Below, piece by piece: positions 23,401-38,400 of a DNA stretch of 64,000 bases (positions are counted from its first letter, which is position 1; each line of letters begins with the position of its first letter). Where the stretch lies: assembly GCF_030247195.1 (NCBI RefSeq), contig NC_080671.1, positions 103,279,845-103,343,844 on the forward strand, read 5' to 3'. A program made the position numbers and the translations under genes. The notes beneath the pieces are model-generated. The model saw only the letters and a list, made by a program, of their open reading frames with translations, was not told the origin of the DNA and searched no databases. This DNA comes from Topomyia yanbarensis. Taxonomy: Eukaryota > Arthropoda > Insecta > Diptera > Culicidae.

Positions 23401-26400
23401 TGAACTGCTAATGAAACATTCTGAGACTTTCGAAAATCGCAAAAAGCTAGTACCCGTACAAGAACAACCGAAGTCTGTGAATACGTCTGCGTTGTCTACT
23501 GGCGTACGAATTTCACGTAAAATTTCAGGCACTGCACGGCGCATCCGAATCCACCATTGTATCTCGGATGGAGAGTTCGAAAGCACATTCCTACAGGTAC
23601 CTGTCGTAGCCTTTGGGACGCTCATCGACAGTACCCTCTTAATTTGAACATGGATCACTAGCTAGGATAACCACCGGTCGTATCACGTACAGCATTACGT
23701 CGCCAGCGGAGGCAGACGTATGATCAGCAGCAGTAAGCTGAGCATTCCCACCACAATATGATAAGCAAAAATCAGATGAAACAGCAATAGACTGCAGTCA
23801 GTTGTGACATATCGGCGCTCGAACTCTGCAGAGAACAGGAACATTTGTTAAAGTTAAATTATTAATTTATTAAAATTAACCTAAACTACTCAAAATAATC
23901 TGAAAACAGAAACGAAGACCGTGACGACTGATAGTAATACTCTAATTATTTATTCATTATGTGTTTCATTTAATTTTCTCACAGATAAACGAACAACTTT
24001 AAAAAATTTATTATATACTTGATATATGAAAAATGATGAAAATGGTTGTGTCTTCTTTAACTGTTTTTCTAGATTATATATGGTAATCAGAATCAGGATT
24101 TTCCTGCTCCAAAAATTACTTTTCTTGGTCTTGAATGGCACAACGGATGTATATCTGAGCATCAGCAAGAGTAACTAACAATTCATAGTTTTCAGACCCA
24201 CCACATTGCAGTGAGTTTTGCGTGAATTCGAAAAATTCTTTAATTACTGGGGTCGATGTTTAGGTCGAAGGTTTGTGTGTTCCTATACAAACATTAGAAA
24301 GCAGTTGTTGCTTGTTCTGGTGAATTCTTTGGAAAGGGGCGCAAGTTTCTGCTCAAAGAACTAAGCAGTCACGTAGTTCCGTGGACAAAGTGCTAGTTGC
24401 AGTACGGCGTTCGACGCTAAAGACGTTTTCATTCGTGATGTTAGTTGCCGCTATTGCGACAATCGGCCCTATTCTGCGCGGCGTGTGACGTGAGACGATC
24501 AATCTCACCCCACTCTACGTGACTTTTCTCACCCAATTCTGAAGAGTCACTTCGGGTGACGTGAGACGCCCATTTAACCGCAATGGGGAATCTCACCTCA
24601 CCCGAGTCGACTCTCAAAATCGGGTGAGAAAAGTCACATAAAGTGAGGTGAGTTTAGTCGTCTCACGTCACACGCCGCGCAGAATAAGGCGGAATGCGAT
24701 CTGAAGTGTGATCTGGTTGCCAAGCGGGGTGTTCGCGAGCGACTCTAGGAGTGGGTCTTGGAATGCCGTGGCGATTTAGTATAATCACGAAACATCGAAC
24801 AATCGCGGGTTGTCTTCCTCGGTGTCTTTGATCGGGTACGGCTTTTGCCGCCCCTTTACGACTTCAGCTGTAGCTCTTGGAATGAGTTCGAAGCTCATGA
24901 GAGCGCGAACGTGGACTGCGGCTCCGAGATCTCTTGCGTCCTTTGGTATAATTTCGGGCATAATGACCTTGCTCTCCACACTCACAGCATCTGTCGCCCG
25001 AAAGGAAGTTATCGCGACCTCCTTTGTCGTGCGGTGGTTAGCCACCACCACGAAAACCACGACCGCCATTGCCGGTAGGCAGTTCGACACGTGCACGACG
25101 GCTGCAGATTGTTCGTCCATCAAGACCACGCCCCGAGTCCTCTGCATCACGGTCATCTTCAAATTCTACAACCCGGATGGATTGCGAGCAACTTACATGT
25201 TTCTTAGCGGACCCCAACCTTCTGCTTGCTGGCGTTGTTGCCTAGCTCTCAAACCTAAACATCAACAAAGCGTTGTGAGGATAGGAGACATTTCGATCGA
25301 TAATCGATAATTGGACCTATCACTTCACGTTTTAGTTACTTTTTATACCAAAAGGCTTAGAAAGAAGCAAATTTTGCCGAAATCCAACGAAAATTGGATT
25401 TTTGCGGCAAACGAAACAGTATGTTTTTTTTTCCTAACTTTTACGGACTTTGGTTGCTAGGGTATGTAAATAAACATTGAGAAAATTGAGGCAGTGTTGC
25501 GCAAGAAATTCATATTTCATCGTTACCGAGGGGTCGCTCAATGTACTGGTAACTGGTGGTGAATTTCTTGGACACTTTTTTCGGAATTTTTTATGAAGTT
25601 TCAATTTTATTAATTAACTCTGTATTTTGAAATCAGCAGTATGCGGAATTTTGAAATCTGCGCAATGGAAACATACCTCTAATACAGCAGCACTTTATCA
25701 CTTTGTATTTTAATAGTTTGCCGTTGGACGCTTGCAATAACTTTTATTTTGGCCTATCTTAACATTAAGCCTACATAACCTTTGATGATATTAGCAATTA
25801 AAGATAATCATTTAAACTCGTCAATGAAGTTGAACATAGCACATGATGCTGCAATTTTGTGAAATCCTAGATGTTTGTTATAGTTGTTATCCTAGATCTC
25901 AGTTATAGTGATTGAATTGATTGAATGTTAAATCGTGAACTCAAATAAAGGCTAAGATGTTTTCATCAAACTTTGTCGAAGATCTTGAACCTCATGAATA
26001 TAAGCTCGATGAGCTATCGATTTTATCTTGCTAGATTGCATATGTGGATTAGTGTGCGTCATTATTTTTTTTCTTTATGGGAACAATCGTCCCAATTATG
26101 CTTTGATCAGAAAATGATGGAAAATGACGGAAAGGGTGTGCATTAGATCGGCAACAAGTTTGAACATTTTTCGGAACACTGCTAATTCAAATGATAATTT
26201 GCTTCACAAACCACATGTCAACTATGAGCTTTTCCGATAGATCCAGTTCACTCACAAGAGTTTTCAAATTTCTGTAAAAAAATCAAGATTCAATAAAAAA
26301 TCTCACTGTACTTCTGTATATCTCAAAACATAGGGCCACGTAGCTTATTGCGTTACGATGACAAATGGCGTGTCATAATCGTGCATGGAAAATTTTCCAT

Positions 26401-29400
26401 AGAGAAAAAGCAACAATTATAAACTTTTATTCGTATCTTTGGTTTAATTTGGTTTATAAACAATCGGTTAGAGGCATTTTGAAGGAAATGAATCAGGGAA
26501 TAAAATAGTAACTTTTGGTTGCAGTGTTGCCAAATATGCTATATTTCCAGTTTAAAACTTAAACTGTGTTTTTCTCGCAACTCGTGTATTTTTCTTTTGA
26601 AAATTTTTATGCCATTGTATTCCTGAGATATTTTTACGTATAAAAACATCTAAAACTTTAATATAACTTGAGCAAATCTGAAGATATAGTGATTTGAAGC
26701 AAAAAACTAATCATTTCTCATCATGTTTTTCGCTATATCTTAGTAACCAAGAAGAATTTCAAAATTCTGAAAATGCCACTTTGTAGAGATCTTTCAGATA
26801 AGTAATGTGGCATATCTAACTCAGTTTGCCCCAAAATGGCGTTTGTCATAAGATAGCAAAACAGCGACGATATGTCTTAATAGGATTAATTGTGACATTC
26901 CACCAAGTCGCTCAAAAAGTGTTGAATTTTGTAAAAAAATGCAATAGCCAAAGTTTTTCTTTGCAAACCCAAAAATTGTTGTGAGTAAACCAGAACCAAC
27001 TAAGCAAGTTCATATTTTGCGTAAGGCTTATGGAGCCAATAATCTTTCGATTTAGCGGCGTGGCGAAAAATAGTCAATTATTGTGCCTGTGGGTATTGTT
27101 TGGGCATAACCGGAGTGTCGTGATAGTACATAGGGCTCTCACTTCAAACCTAATCAAAGTTTATTAGATTTTTCCCTTTAATTTTCATGAACTGAGTGAT
27201 AGCCAGAAACGAACGAACCTCGGTCGCATGTTGTGAAAATGCAACACATATATTTCGTCATTTCGATATTTGGGTTTTATTAAATTGTGGGTTTTATTTA
27301 ATTAAATAAAATATTTAGAATTATGTCAATGATAAAACATTATCATTTTTAGTGCAAAGAAAAAGTAAATAAAACTTTGTCCAAATTAATTTAAAATGCA
27401 ACAAACAATCGATTATGAGTTGATATTTTCCAATATTTCGTCTTCAGAATAAAGTTACGTTATATCGAGTTACATTATGTCGAGGTTACTTTATATCGAG
27501 GTTGCTTTATAATGAGGTATTACTGTATTGGGATAAAACCCATAATTTCAACGAATTGATGCTTTTTAAAATGAATCTTTCAAGAACAAACCTAAGCTAT
27601 ATAAATTCATTGTTGGGAGAAACAACTAGAAACTGGGGAGCGTCTGGTGTAAAGTGCCTAAAACGAAAGTTATTTTGTTTTACGATTTTGAAGCCAAGGA
27701 AACAATAGATCTTTTGTGCAATGTTAGGATCGTTTTGTACATTCATTGTGCACGAGAAAAAAAATTTCGGTTAAACAGAGCCACATATACGAGCGTTCCT
27801 AGAGTAGACGTCCAACTATTTCCAAGTCGAGGATCGCTGCGGCGAACACGATAACTCTCGATAAAATTGTTTGACACGGGAAATTCAATAAGTTTTAATG
27901 ATTAGACTTGTAGTTAGTCGATGAACCACAAAATATAGAAAAAAGTTCGAGTTTCGGAAAATGGCTTCATGAAAACTGAAAAATCTCATATTTTACTGTA
28001 AATTCGCTCATTTTTCTTCAAAATAATAGGGAGAAAAAACATTTAATCAGTTTTCTGTTGTTCATCAACAGGCTACATTTATTGGGCATCCTCATAAAAA
28101 ATCAAGTCAACTCGTTGATTAGTTTTTGAGTTATCGCGTTCGCTAATTTGAAAAACGCGGTTTCGAGAAAAACGCTATTAAAGGGTGTCCCACATCAAAT
28201 AGCATTACGGAAAAAACCCTGTAGAAAATGACCCATTCGGTATTTTCTCTTGAAAATTTGGGTATAAGTAGTTTAGAGTGCAATGTTTACACTGTTTTTT
28301 TTATCGCTGTCAGTTTTTCGAAAATTGTTGCCGATAGATTGAAATCTGCACGTTAGAGTGACAGGAAAAAATGACCCCTATCGGCCCATACCTGAGTCGA
28401 TTCCTAGTCTCACCAGGAGTACTTGCTCCAAATTTGAAGCGGATGGACAAGTCTAGCTACCGGACCAACGTGCCTGAAGTTTGTATGGGATTTTTCGACA
28501 ATTTACATGGAGAAAACCCACCAACTCGCATTTTCACCGCTAGGTGGCACTATATGCATCGTATTATCACTGTAAGTGAAAATAAGAAAGATAATTCAAT
28601 TGCCTACAAATTTGTTGAAGATTGCTAGTCAATCCGACTTTGGTAAAAGAAGTTATTAAACTTTTAACGAAGTGATGTCTGAGTCAGTTTTGCATGGGGC
28701 CTAGCAGTGTATGATTGTGGATCAGTACTTGATTCGCACGAACTATACCTTTTTGTGAAATAATGGTTAGGTTTAGGTCAATAGTATGTTCGGAAGATTT
28801 ATAGTAAGTAATACGAGTCATGTTTTGGTTAGAAAATTTTAGTTCCACATTTTACCGCATAGAAGGCGCCAACACTATCAGGAATCAGGAATCAGAATAT
28901 ATTGGCTTAAATGGCACCATCCCCGTATATAGTCGGGGATTTCTTGTCTTGCCGTGTGTTTTCATCATTTCCTGAGCGGGCGGAAAGGTCAAGGAGGTGT
29001 GGGGTAGTAGATTTGGAAGGGTGGGAAAAATAACAGCACAAAAACAAAAATAAACTACAGGTAAGTTAAACTCACAAGTAGTTTAACTTGCCTGCGAATA
29101 AGCCTAAAGCTCTTTACCACATTGGATAAGAAACTTTATTATGTCTCTGAGTTTCAGTCGTCTAAACATGGTTTCGTCTATATAATGACGGCCGAAAACT
29201 CGAAATCGTAATTGCGCTACCGCTGGACAGTTGGATATCAGATGATATGAGGTTCCATAGACGGATTCACAAAGATCACATGAAAAAGACTCAGCGTGCT
29301 GAATAGTTGCCATGTGATAATTGAGTTTGCAGTTCGTCAGCCCATTCATTTCCAGTAATACCGCAATGTCCGGCCACCCAGACAAGGTAGATAGTGTTGA

Positions 29401-32400
29401 CAATGCTTAGTTCTTCGATTTGGGTTCGGCACGCGATCACTAGCTTAGACCGTGGTTTGTCTGAGCTAAGGGCCTTGATTGCAGCTTGGCTATCGGAGCA
29501 GAAGTTTTCTAATTCTGCCGGACAAACTCAGTTGAAGGGCCGATTGTACCCCGCACATAATCGCAAACATTTCTGCTTGGAATATAGTATCTACCTAGTG
29601 AGTGAGATTGTTCCAATCTCATTTCACGACAGTAGACACCAGCACGTCCCTCCATCAGAGAACCGTCAGTGTAACAGATCACTTGCGTTTGTTGATGTCT
29701 TTCCATATAGCCAGACAACCACTCCTCTCGAGAGGGAATCTTCACATAGAATGTCCTGTAAGGAAAACTACAAGTGAGTGTAATATCTCTGGGAGCAAGA
29801 ATATCTTCACCCCATGTAACCATTTGTGACCACAATCGTGGATGACTGGTAGCAAGATCAACATGATTACTGTTCCAAAGCCCAGTAACCTGCAGTCTGT
29901 ATGCACATGATAGTGCTTCTTGTTTGAGGTGTATGTGTAATGGTTTGATATTTAGAAGTGCGTCAAGAGCAGCACCAGTCAACGCCATGAGCGCCATGCT
30001 TTGCAGATGGTTTAGCTTTGACTGGACTGTCACCACCTCTCCCCTCTGCCACCACACAAGGCATCCGTATGACAGTATTGGACGTACAATTGCCGTGTAA
30101 ATTCAGTATACGCCATGCACGCTTTCTTGACTCTGAACTCAATGTGAGCAGACCAATTCAGTTTGGAATCCAATATGACTCCAACGTATTTGACTTGATT
30201 TGCACACAGTAGCTCAGAATCAAAGAACTGCAAGGGACGAACCCCGATTGTTATTCCCTTCTTCGTGAAAAGAACCATTGAAGTTTTGCTTGGGTTAACT
30301 GATAATTTAACTTGTGGACACCACTGTTCGACAGCTCTTAACGCCTGGTGCATTAAGTCAAAGATTGTTCCAATGCAAAATCCACTAATTAGTATTTGGT
30401 AATCGTCAGCAAACCCGTAGGTTGGAAATCCAAGCTCATTGAGTTTCTTCAACAAGCCGTCAGCTACCAAGTTCCATAACAAAGGTGACAGAACGCCGCA
30501 CTGAGGACAACCGCAAATACTCAACTTCCGTATCTCAGCCTGTCGCAGTGACGAGCAAAGTATGCGGTTACTAAGCATTGCGTTTATCCAACCCGAGATA
30601 CATGCAGGTATCCCATTACCGCGCGTCGCTCCCAGGATAGACTGGAAGGACACATTGTCAAAAGCACCCTCAATATCTTGGAATACACCCAAGCTAGATT
30701 GCTTGAGCGAGAAGGCTTTCTCAATGTTGTAAACAACATCGTGAAGCAGAGTGATCGTGGATTTCCCACACTGATATGCATGTTGCTTTTTGTGCAACGG
30801 ATATTCAACTAAACTAACATTCCTGATGTGAAGCTGATAGGCCTAAAACTCTTGGCTTCTTCATAGCTTGAGCGCCCCCCTTTGGGAATAAATCTAACTG
30901 TTATTTCTCGCCATGCTTTCGGGATATACCCGGTAGCAAGACTGCAAGCATAATCTTTTTCAAGACATGTTTAAGAATATCAAATCCCTTTTGCAGTAGC
31001 ACGCGAAGTATTCCATCTTTTCCGGGTGATTTGTATGGAGCAAAGCTGTCAACTGCCCACTTGACCGATTCAGTGGAAACCAATGTGCGTGCTAACGCCC
31101 ACGAGTCCGAATCACCAGAATGAGATCTGTGAACATTGTTTAACTCCGGATCGATACAACCTGGAAAGTGTGTGTCAAAGAGATAATTAAGAACATCTTT
31201 TTCGTCCGTCACATAAACACCATCTCTGGTTTTTTAAGGAGTTCATCTGAAAATCATTCGATTTGGAGAGAATTTTATTTAACCTGCTAGCCTCGTTCAG
31301 ACAGACTAGAGACATTAGTGCATAGGCTTTGCCAGCCAGCCCGTTCTGCAGATCTAAGATATTTCTTATATGCACTACGAGCTGACCTGAAAGCCCTGGA
31401 GTCATCACGCTGACGCCGGTTTCAAGCTCTTCTCATAACTTTCTTCATTCTTTCAAGCTCAGCCCTCCACCAAGGGGTTCCCCTAGTCGATTTAACAGTA
31501 CGAAGTGGACGAAGCTTCTTCGTAGGATGCTAATATGAATGAGTTTGTCGTATCCACGACGTCATCTAAGTCGTCTAGTTGACTAATTGTTGGAAAATAT
31601 CCATGAAATTTAGTCGCCAAGTTTCCCAAAAAGAGGTCCCAGTTTGTAGATTTAGGATTACGATATGTCACCACATTGAAGGTGACATCAAAATGATCGA
31701 AAAATATACATATTTATGATCGTATAGAGACGGTTCAGTTTCATTTGGAACCTGCCAATTTCCCAGCTCATGCAAAATTCTATCAGAGCAAAGTGTTATG
31801 TCTAACACCTCCTCCCTCCCAGACCTCGCAAAAGTTGGTCGGTTTCCCACATTCAGAATATGGAGATTTGTACTACTTATGTACTCCATCAGTTCAGAGC
31901 CTCTCAGATTGATGTCTGAGCTGCCCCAAATGATGTGATAAGCATTCGCATCACTGCCGATAATTAGCGGAAGCCCATTTCTGCTACAATATGATACAAC
32001 GCTTTTGAAATCATTAGAAGGAGATGACTCGTTATACGGTAGATATGCTGAACAATATATATATATTTTTTGTCTACGTTTCCGACAGTTAGTGTAACTG
32101 TGACAACACAGATATCGCGAGTTATGAGCTCCGATATGAGACACGCGTCAATAGCCTTATTTGCGGGAATGCAAGCACGAGGCATTTCACGTGGGTTAGT
32201 CATGCCTGTCTTGTTGTAAGCAATGAAGGCAGTGTTAAGTAACTTTCCAAAATAGAAGTTTCCTTTATGGAAATACGGTTCTTGAACCAATGCTATGGAA
32301 GCTTTACCTTCCTGCATAAGTCGAGATAAATTCATAGTTGCTGTATGTTTATGCTGGAGATTGATTTGTGCTATTCTAACCATTGTTGATTAGTAGTGTT

Positions 32401-35400
32401 TCAAAAATCACTCCAATCAGCATGCGTTGAAAAAACCATAGTTTTACAAATCATGAAAAAGGATACATCCAGCTGGCGCACCCTGTACCTTCTGCTGGGA
32501 TAATTGAGAAATTAAACAAACAAATTTTGAAGACCTGTTATCAAAGTTTGTATTTAAATTCGATCTATAAGAGGCGACAGAACAAGAATCACAAACCGGA
32601 GTGGACAGGAGGAGCCAAAACCAGGAGTGAAAACCTAAGAGTCAAAACCCACTTGGATTGCTTTGATTGTTATACTCACTCCCAGAAACTTGCATATCAA
32701 TGATTGGTTTCCACCGCTCCTTTGGAAACAGTCTCCTTGGTGTGCAATGTGTGGTTTATTTGAAACACTGTTGATTAGAGAACTGTACATTTCATTTCCA
32801 ACATAAATTGCACAACAACTAGAGGACACCAAGCGAGTTGGGATGTTAACGCATATAGCGAGCCATATCAGGTTTAAATGGGACACGATTAGGGTTGGGA
32901 GTACCGGTTTTACCGTTACCGGAAACCGGTAAACCGTCCAAATATTCAATACCGAAATACCGGTCTTGCAACAATGAAAAACCGGTATTTTCGGTATTTT
33001 TGTTAGCAAAAACTATTTAAATAATTTTTCATTGTTTTTTATAATAGAGCTTTCGAAATACTTTAAAAATATTTTCACCTACTAGTGTTAGAAGTAAGAT
33101 CGCCTGCTTTGGGACACTTCGTTGTTTTTGTATAAGCAGTGGATGCAGCTCGATCGAACTTCAGCACATGGCTGTATTAAATTAGTGAATCAGTTTCCTT
33201 CCTTCGATCATTCTTGCTAATAGTAATAATGCTACTACGCGCGCGAATGTTAATTGCATAACAATCCGCATCATATTCAATCGTTTGTGGAGAGAGAAAT
33301 CAACTCATAGTTATAATAATACGATGAATATTATTAATATTTCGAAATCTTCAATTACACAGCTATTAGCATATTAAGCAGTCACATGTCGCTTGAATCA
33401 ACAAAACAACACTCTCGATAATCAGTTGTCCGGAGTTGAAGTTGCATTTTTAACAATCTGAGAATCTGTTATAAATTCTCGGTAGCTAGCTGTCCAGAGC
33501 AATAAACAAATGATAACACTTCTCTATTCGCTTGTTCTGTTCAATCAAGGATTAGCAATTACGAGTTGTACGGTCATCCTGCTCATGCTCAATTGGAAAA
33601 GGAAGCAAATAAACGCTGGTTTTCAAGACGAGGTGGAATTGATGCTTAAGCGGTTTCATATACGAAGTAGGACTGTTATAATGGGTATTAGAGTGGGACA
33701 TGGTTATATGAAAAAAATAAAATTTCGCTCCGAGTAACTTTTTGGGTCCCATTTAGCTCCCAGAACAACTGTGCAAATTTTTAGTTCGATCGGTGAAACT
33801 ATATTTTTGCGCCCACTGTTTAAAGTTTACATGGGATTTCGTATGGGGAAAACGTCTTTTGCAAATTAATTCTTCCAAGAGTCGCCCGTTACCTCCTAAA
33901 AAACAATAGATGTCTGATTTTTATAGGAAATTTGTCAAGGAAACAAAGTCTAGAAGACCACAAAACGATCTGATGCTTGTGGAAAAAGTTATTAAGCAAA
34001 AACCGATTGATGTCCTGAAGATTAATGAAAATTTTACTTTTCATAGCATCACTGCTGCTGACGGTCGAATTATATACAAAATCTTTAATTTTCTCTTATT
34101 ATTGACAAAAGAAGACTCAATTTATCCCTCAAAACTTTTGCGAAGTGGCCAAAGAGTATAGAAAAATGATTTAGACACATTAAGAGAAGATCAAAACAAA
34201 ATTGCATATAATTGAACAACCAACAACAGTGGTGCTAGAAAAAATGAATATTTTATCAATCGTTAGAGCATCAATTGGTTTCAGCTTAATAACTTTTTCT
34301 CAAGCGTCAGATCGTTTCGTAGTTTTCGAGACTTTGTTTCTGTGGTAAATTTCCTACAAAAGCCATATAACGGTTTATTTTTAGGAAGCAATGGGCGACC
34401 CCTGGAGGAATTCTTTTGTGAAAGTTAATTTTCCCATATAAAATCCCATGTAAACTTTAAACAATGGGCGCAAAAATATAGTTTCAGGGATCAAGCTAAG
34501 AATTTGCACAGATGTTCTAGGACCCAAAAGGTACCCAAAAAGTTGCTCGGAGCTGGAATCTATTTTTTGTCCCACCCTAATGGGTATTTTGAATACTGGC
34601 GACAAAATAGACAGAGATTAACCTGACCTATAACAATCTAAAACGTTTTTGATGCGCTGGAGCTTGGCTCAAATATTTTTTGAACATTGTTTTCAGTATA
34701 TGTTGAAGTATTTGTATAAGGAGAAAACAGCAATTTTAGGTCTGTTTTCGAAGTAATGGTTTATCAAATCTCTGAACGTCTACTGCATTTAGCTAACCTG
34801 CTATGCTTTTTGGTAAAATAAGCAAGTTAGACAACATGACGACATGTACACTTTTCATGCTGTGATGCCGAAACAAGCTACCGAATCACATCAGGGGTTC
34901 TCAAGTAACGTCTGTTGAGCGATTACTTTGTTAATAAAGTATGAATTGGCATCGAACCAAGTTAAATGCGACTGCTTTGTAAATTAAAGTTAATTTTCAT
35001 TTTTTCTTTTTGATTACCGGTTTTTACCGGTTTTACCGGTTTTTTCATTTTCAATACCGAAAATACCGGTTTCTCAAAATGCCTCGGTTTTCCCAACCCT
35101 AGACACGATCATCTGATTCCCACGATTTGCGAAGAAAATAATGGTCCACTGTGTCAGAGATTCACATAAAACAATTAGAGCAAAACCCAAAATGCTCCGT
35201 GCGCAACTTACATATTTTAGACCCTCCAGTCATCAAGTCCTCGGCACGGAACTACACTTTGACTCTCCTACTTTCAGTCGCCTCCTACGACATGGGAGCA
35301 CGACCTAAGTGGCTCAATTTTTGGCCGGATACCACACGGCCTCTGGGCAGGTTCATCTGTACACATCGAAATTTGATAATCGAAACTCAACAAAACTTCA

Positions 35401-38400
35401 CCGTACTACCATCAGCCGAGAGTTTCAGCAAACCCCCAGCCGGTAAAAAAAACTTCGGTGCGTAGAGTGAACGTTCCGCTGCGTAAAGCAGCATATTGGG
35501 GAGTTTGCCCAATTCTTCCCAGGCTCCGTTCGCCATTGAGAATATTTTAAACCCCCTCAACAATTTTACCCATAGCAGGGGTCGCATGACTCGTGCTATG
35601 GGTAAAAGTAACAGTTTTAGGATTTTTAATTACTTTGTTACTGGGTCAGGGTAACAATTTAGCACTGGGTGGAAATATACCTATTTGTGGGTATGCACTC
35701 CGTAGAGTGTATTTGTTGACATGTAAAATTATGCTCACCGTTATTCTGTACCGTTCACTTTTTCATGTAAATTTTGTTCATTTTTTGTTTTGTTCGTGCA
35801 GCTAGGTTAGATAATTTTTGTTGCTGAAAAATGTGTGCTGATCAAGCTACGGATCGGCGGCGACAGCTATGCGGCGAGGAGATTGGTGTTTGTATTGGCC
35901 GAGTGCGAAAGGCGGCCATCGTGATAGGATAGAAAGTGACGAACAACGGTTAAAGACAGACGTCATCAGAAACCGACACTAACTTTTTGTCGGAATAGAT
36001 TAGCGACGGTTACACGCACCCGTGTAACAAATAAGGATTTGTGCCCTTCAAGTGCAAAGACTGGTTTTACCAAAAAAAAAAAAAAAAATTTCGCCCTGGT
36101 GAGAAATTTTGGTGTTTACCCAATTTTCCTCCTTAGGGTGAAATATAGCCCACCTGTCCGTAAGCAGTAACTATCAAGGGATCGACCCAGTGTAGTTTGA
36201 GAGTTGGTGAAAATAAACGGTAAAGTTAAATTTTATTTGTTTGTTCACTTTTTGTTGTGAAACGAAAATCCGAAATTCTGTAGAAGCACCAAGGCCACTC
36301 TGAAAAGAAAGGTCCGCCGGGCAAACAAGAACCCGAGTAGTGGACTTACCGCTACTTACAACTTGTACATTGTACAATAGGGCATTGCAATTTTTTTAAT
36401 TTAAATTCTCAAAGGCACCCCTCATATTGTGACAAATGTCAAAGTAAGCTCAGATGCCAAATTTCACATCATTTGTACAATTCTAGACTCCCGCCCACTT
36501 CGCTTGAATTTTTTGAAATTTGTTCTATGGGAAAATATGGAGGAAAAATATATTAAATGCTGTAACTTTTGAAGTAGCAATCAGAAAATTACAATTTACA
36601 CCTCTTTTTAAAAGAAATAACCTTGAAGGAAGATATTCCTATTTTAGAAAAATGCGGGAAAGTAGGGTACTGGGTCATTTTGGCCCCAAAATCCCCTATT
36701 TTTAATAATTTTTCTTCTCCGTGATGCAAATCATACATATTTTGGAGTTTTTCTAATGTGAAGAAAATCCAGAAATCGAACGGAACCTTTTTGAACTTTG
36801 CCCAAATATGAGAAATTGGGGTTATAGGGCCTTTTGTCATTCATATTAAATTTTATCACTTTCTTGTGCATATATCTATTATTATTCACTCAATTTTAAT
36901 AAATTGTACCTTGTTAAACGTGGAAAATCCTTGTGAATAAAATAAAAATAGATTCGTTACCGGTAAAATTCAGAAACATCATTTTATCTGATATATAGTC
37001 TCGATTTCACATTTTCATCATAAAATCGCACATATTAACTCCATTTAACAACCAAATTCTTATTTAATTTACTATTTTTAGTGTAAAATACGCTTGGAGA
37101 TCGCATAAAAAAAGTTTCCATACAGGAAAAATAGGGGAAGTTGAGGTATTAGGACATTTAATGAAAAATGTGACTCCTTCGTTTCTTCTCTTCACTATGT
37201 AACAAGATGCTTCATGCTTCCTTGTTTTACCCTTATATATGTAGTGTAATTTATGAACGGCCTCATAATAAAGCTTTATTCGTTTTTTGAATACAGCGAA
37301 GACCTGTTTTTATCAGCCCTTTGGTGAATTGTAGGCTGATAAAACGATGACATTGGCAAAATCGGCACATATTTTTTCTGGTTCTTAAGAAACGAAGTCG
37401 AAACGCAAACAACTGGACTAACATTTTAATAAACCGCGGCGGTTAATATATTTTTCTTTAGTCCCTCGACAAAGCCTCATAACCCATTCTGACCATTTAG
37501 TAAAAATTTCCCTTAAGGAGGTCTTACAGTACAGTATTTTTATTTTTGTATATTTTACATCTCTAAGATAAGAAAAATATGCTAAAGAAGGAATTTGACT
37601 TGAACGTAGGCTAGAGCTCACCAAACGGTTTTGATAGTGTTTGTTTTACAGATTCGTATTGGTATAGCTTCGTCTGTGGAAATTTGCCTCTTCCATACCA
37701 AAATATTGCTTTTTGGAAGTTGTAAGAGATACAAATATACTTACATTAAAAATTCTGTATTTTCTTATGCAGAATAAAATCTTGCAACATTTTGGAATTC
37801 TGCAAAATTACCAGAGAAAGTATTTGGAAAAAAGCAATTTTCAGGGGTATTTCAAAGAAATATCCACAAATGTATATTGAAATCGACAGATAGACACATA
37901 GTCTCTACAGCAAAGTTAATACTAAAGATATGCTTAACAACTTTACCAAAAAAGTTTTTTTTATTTTCATAAATGACCAAACAAAAACTTGATTCTCAGC
38001 TTTAGAGGGATTAATCACCCAACTAATACTTTTTAAATGCAAAAAAATATAAATAAAGTTTGCTGAAGACACAATAGCTATAAAATGTTTTTTCGCGGCT
38101 CAAGGAATTTCTTTCACCTTTGAAAACATTGTGCACTGGTGGATCCTCCTGTGAATTGAAAATGTCCAAAACTTTAAATTTTCAACTGCCAACAACCTGC
38201 CTTTCAATATAAAAAGTTCGCGAAAAGTTAAAAAAAAATCTATTTTGTCGCACCGACGGTACATTGAAAATGCCCAAAACTATTGATTTTCACTTACCAA
38301 TAACTTCTTCATTATAATAATCTATCCCCAAAAGTTGAAAAAATCCATTTGACATATCGTCGAACCCCCTGTGTATTGAAAATGTCCAAAACTATCGATT

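Noticed and set aside
24785..25310. Long open frames on both strands (125 and 166 codons)
   Set aside because: They are out-of-frame readings of the SR-protein pseudogene. The meaningful frame is interrupted by stops.
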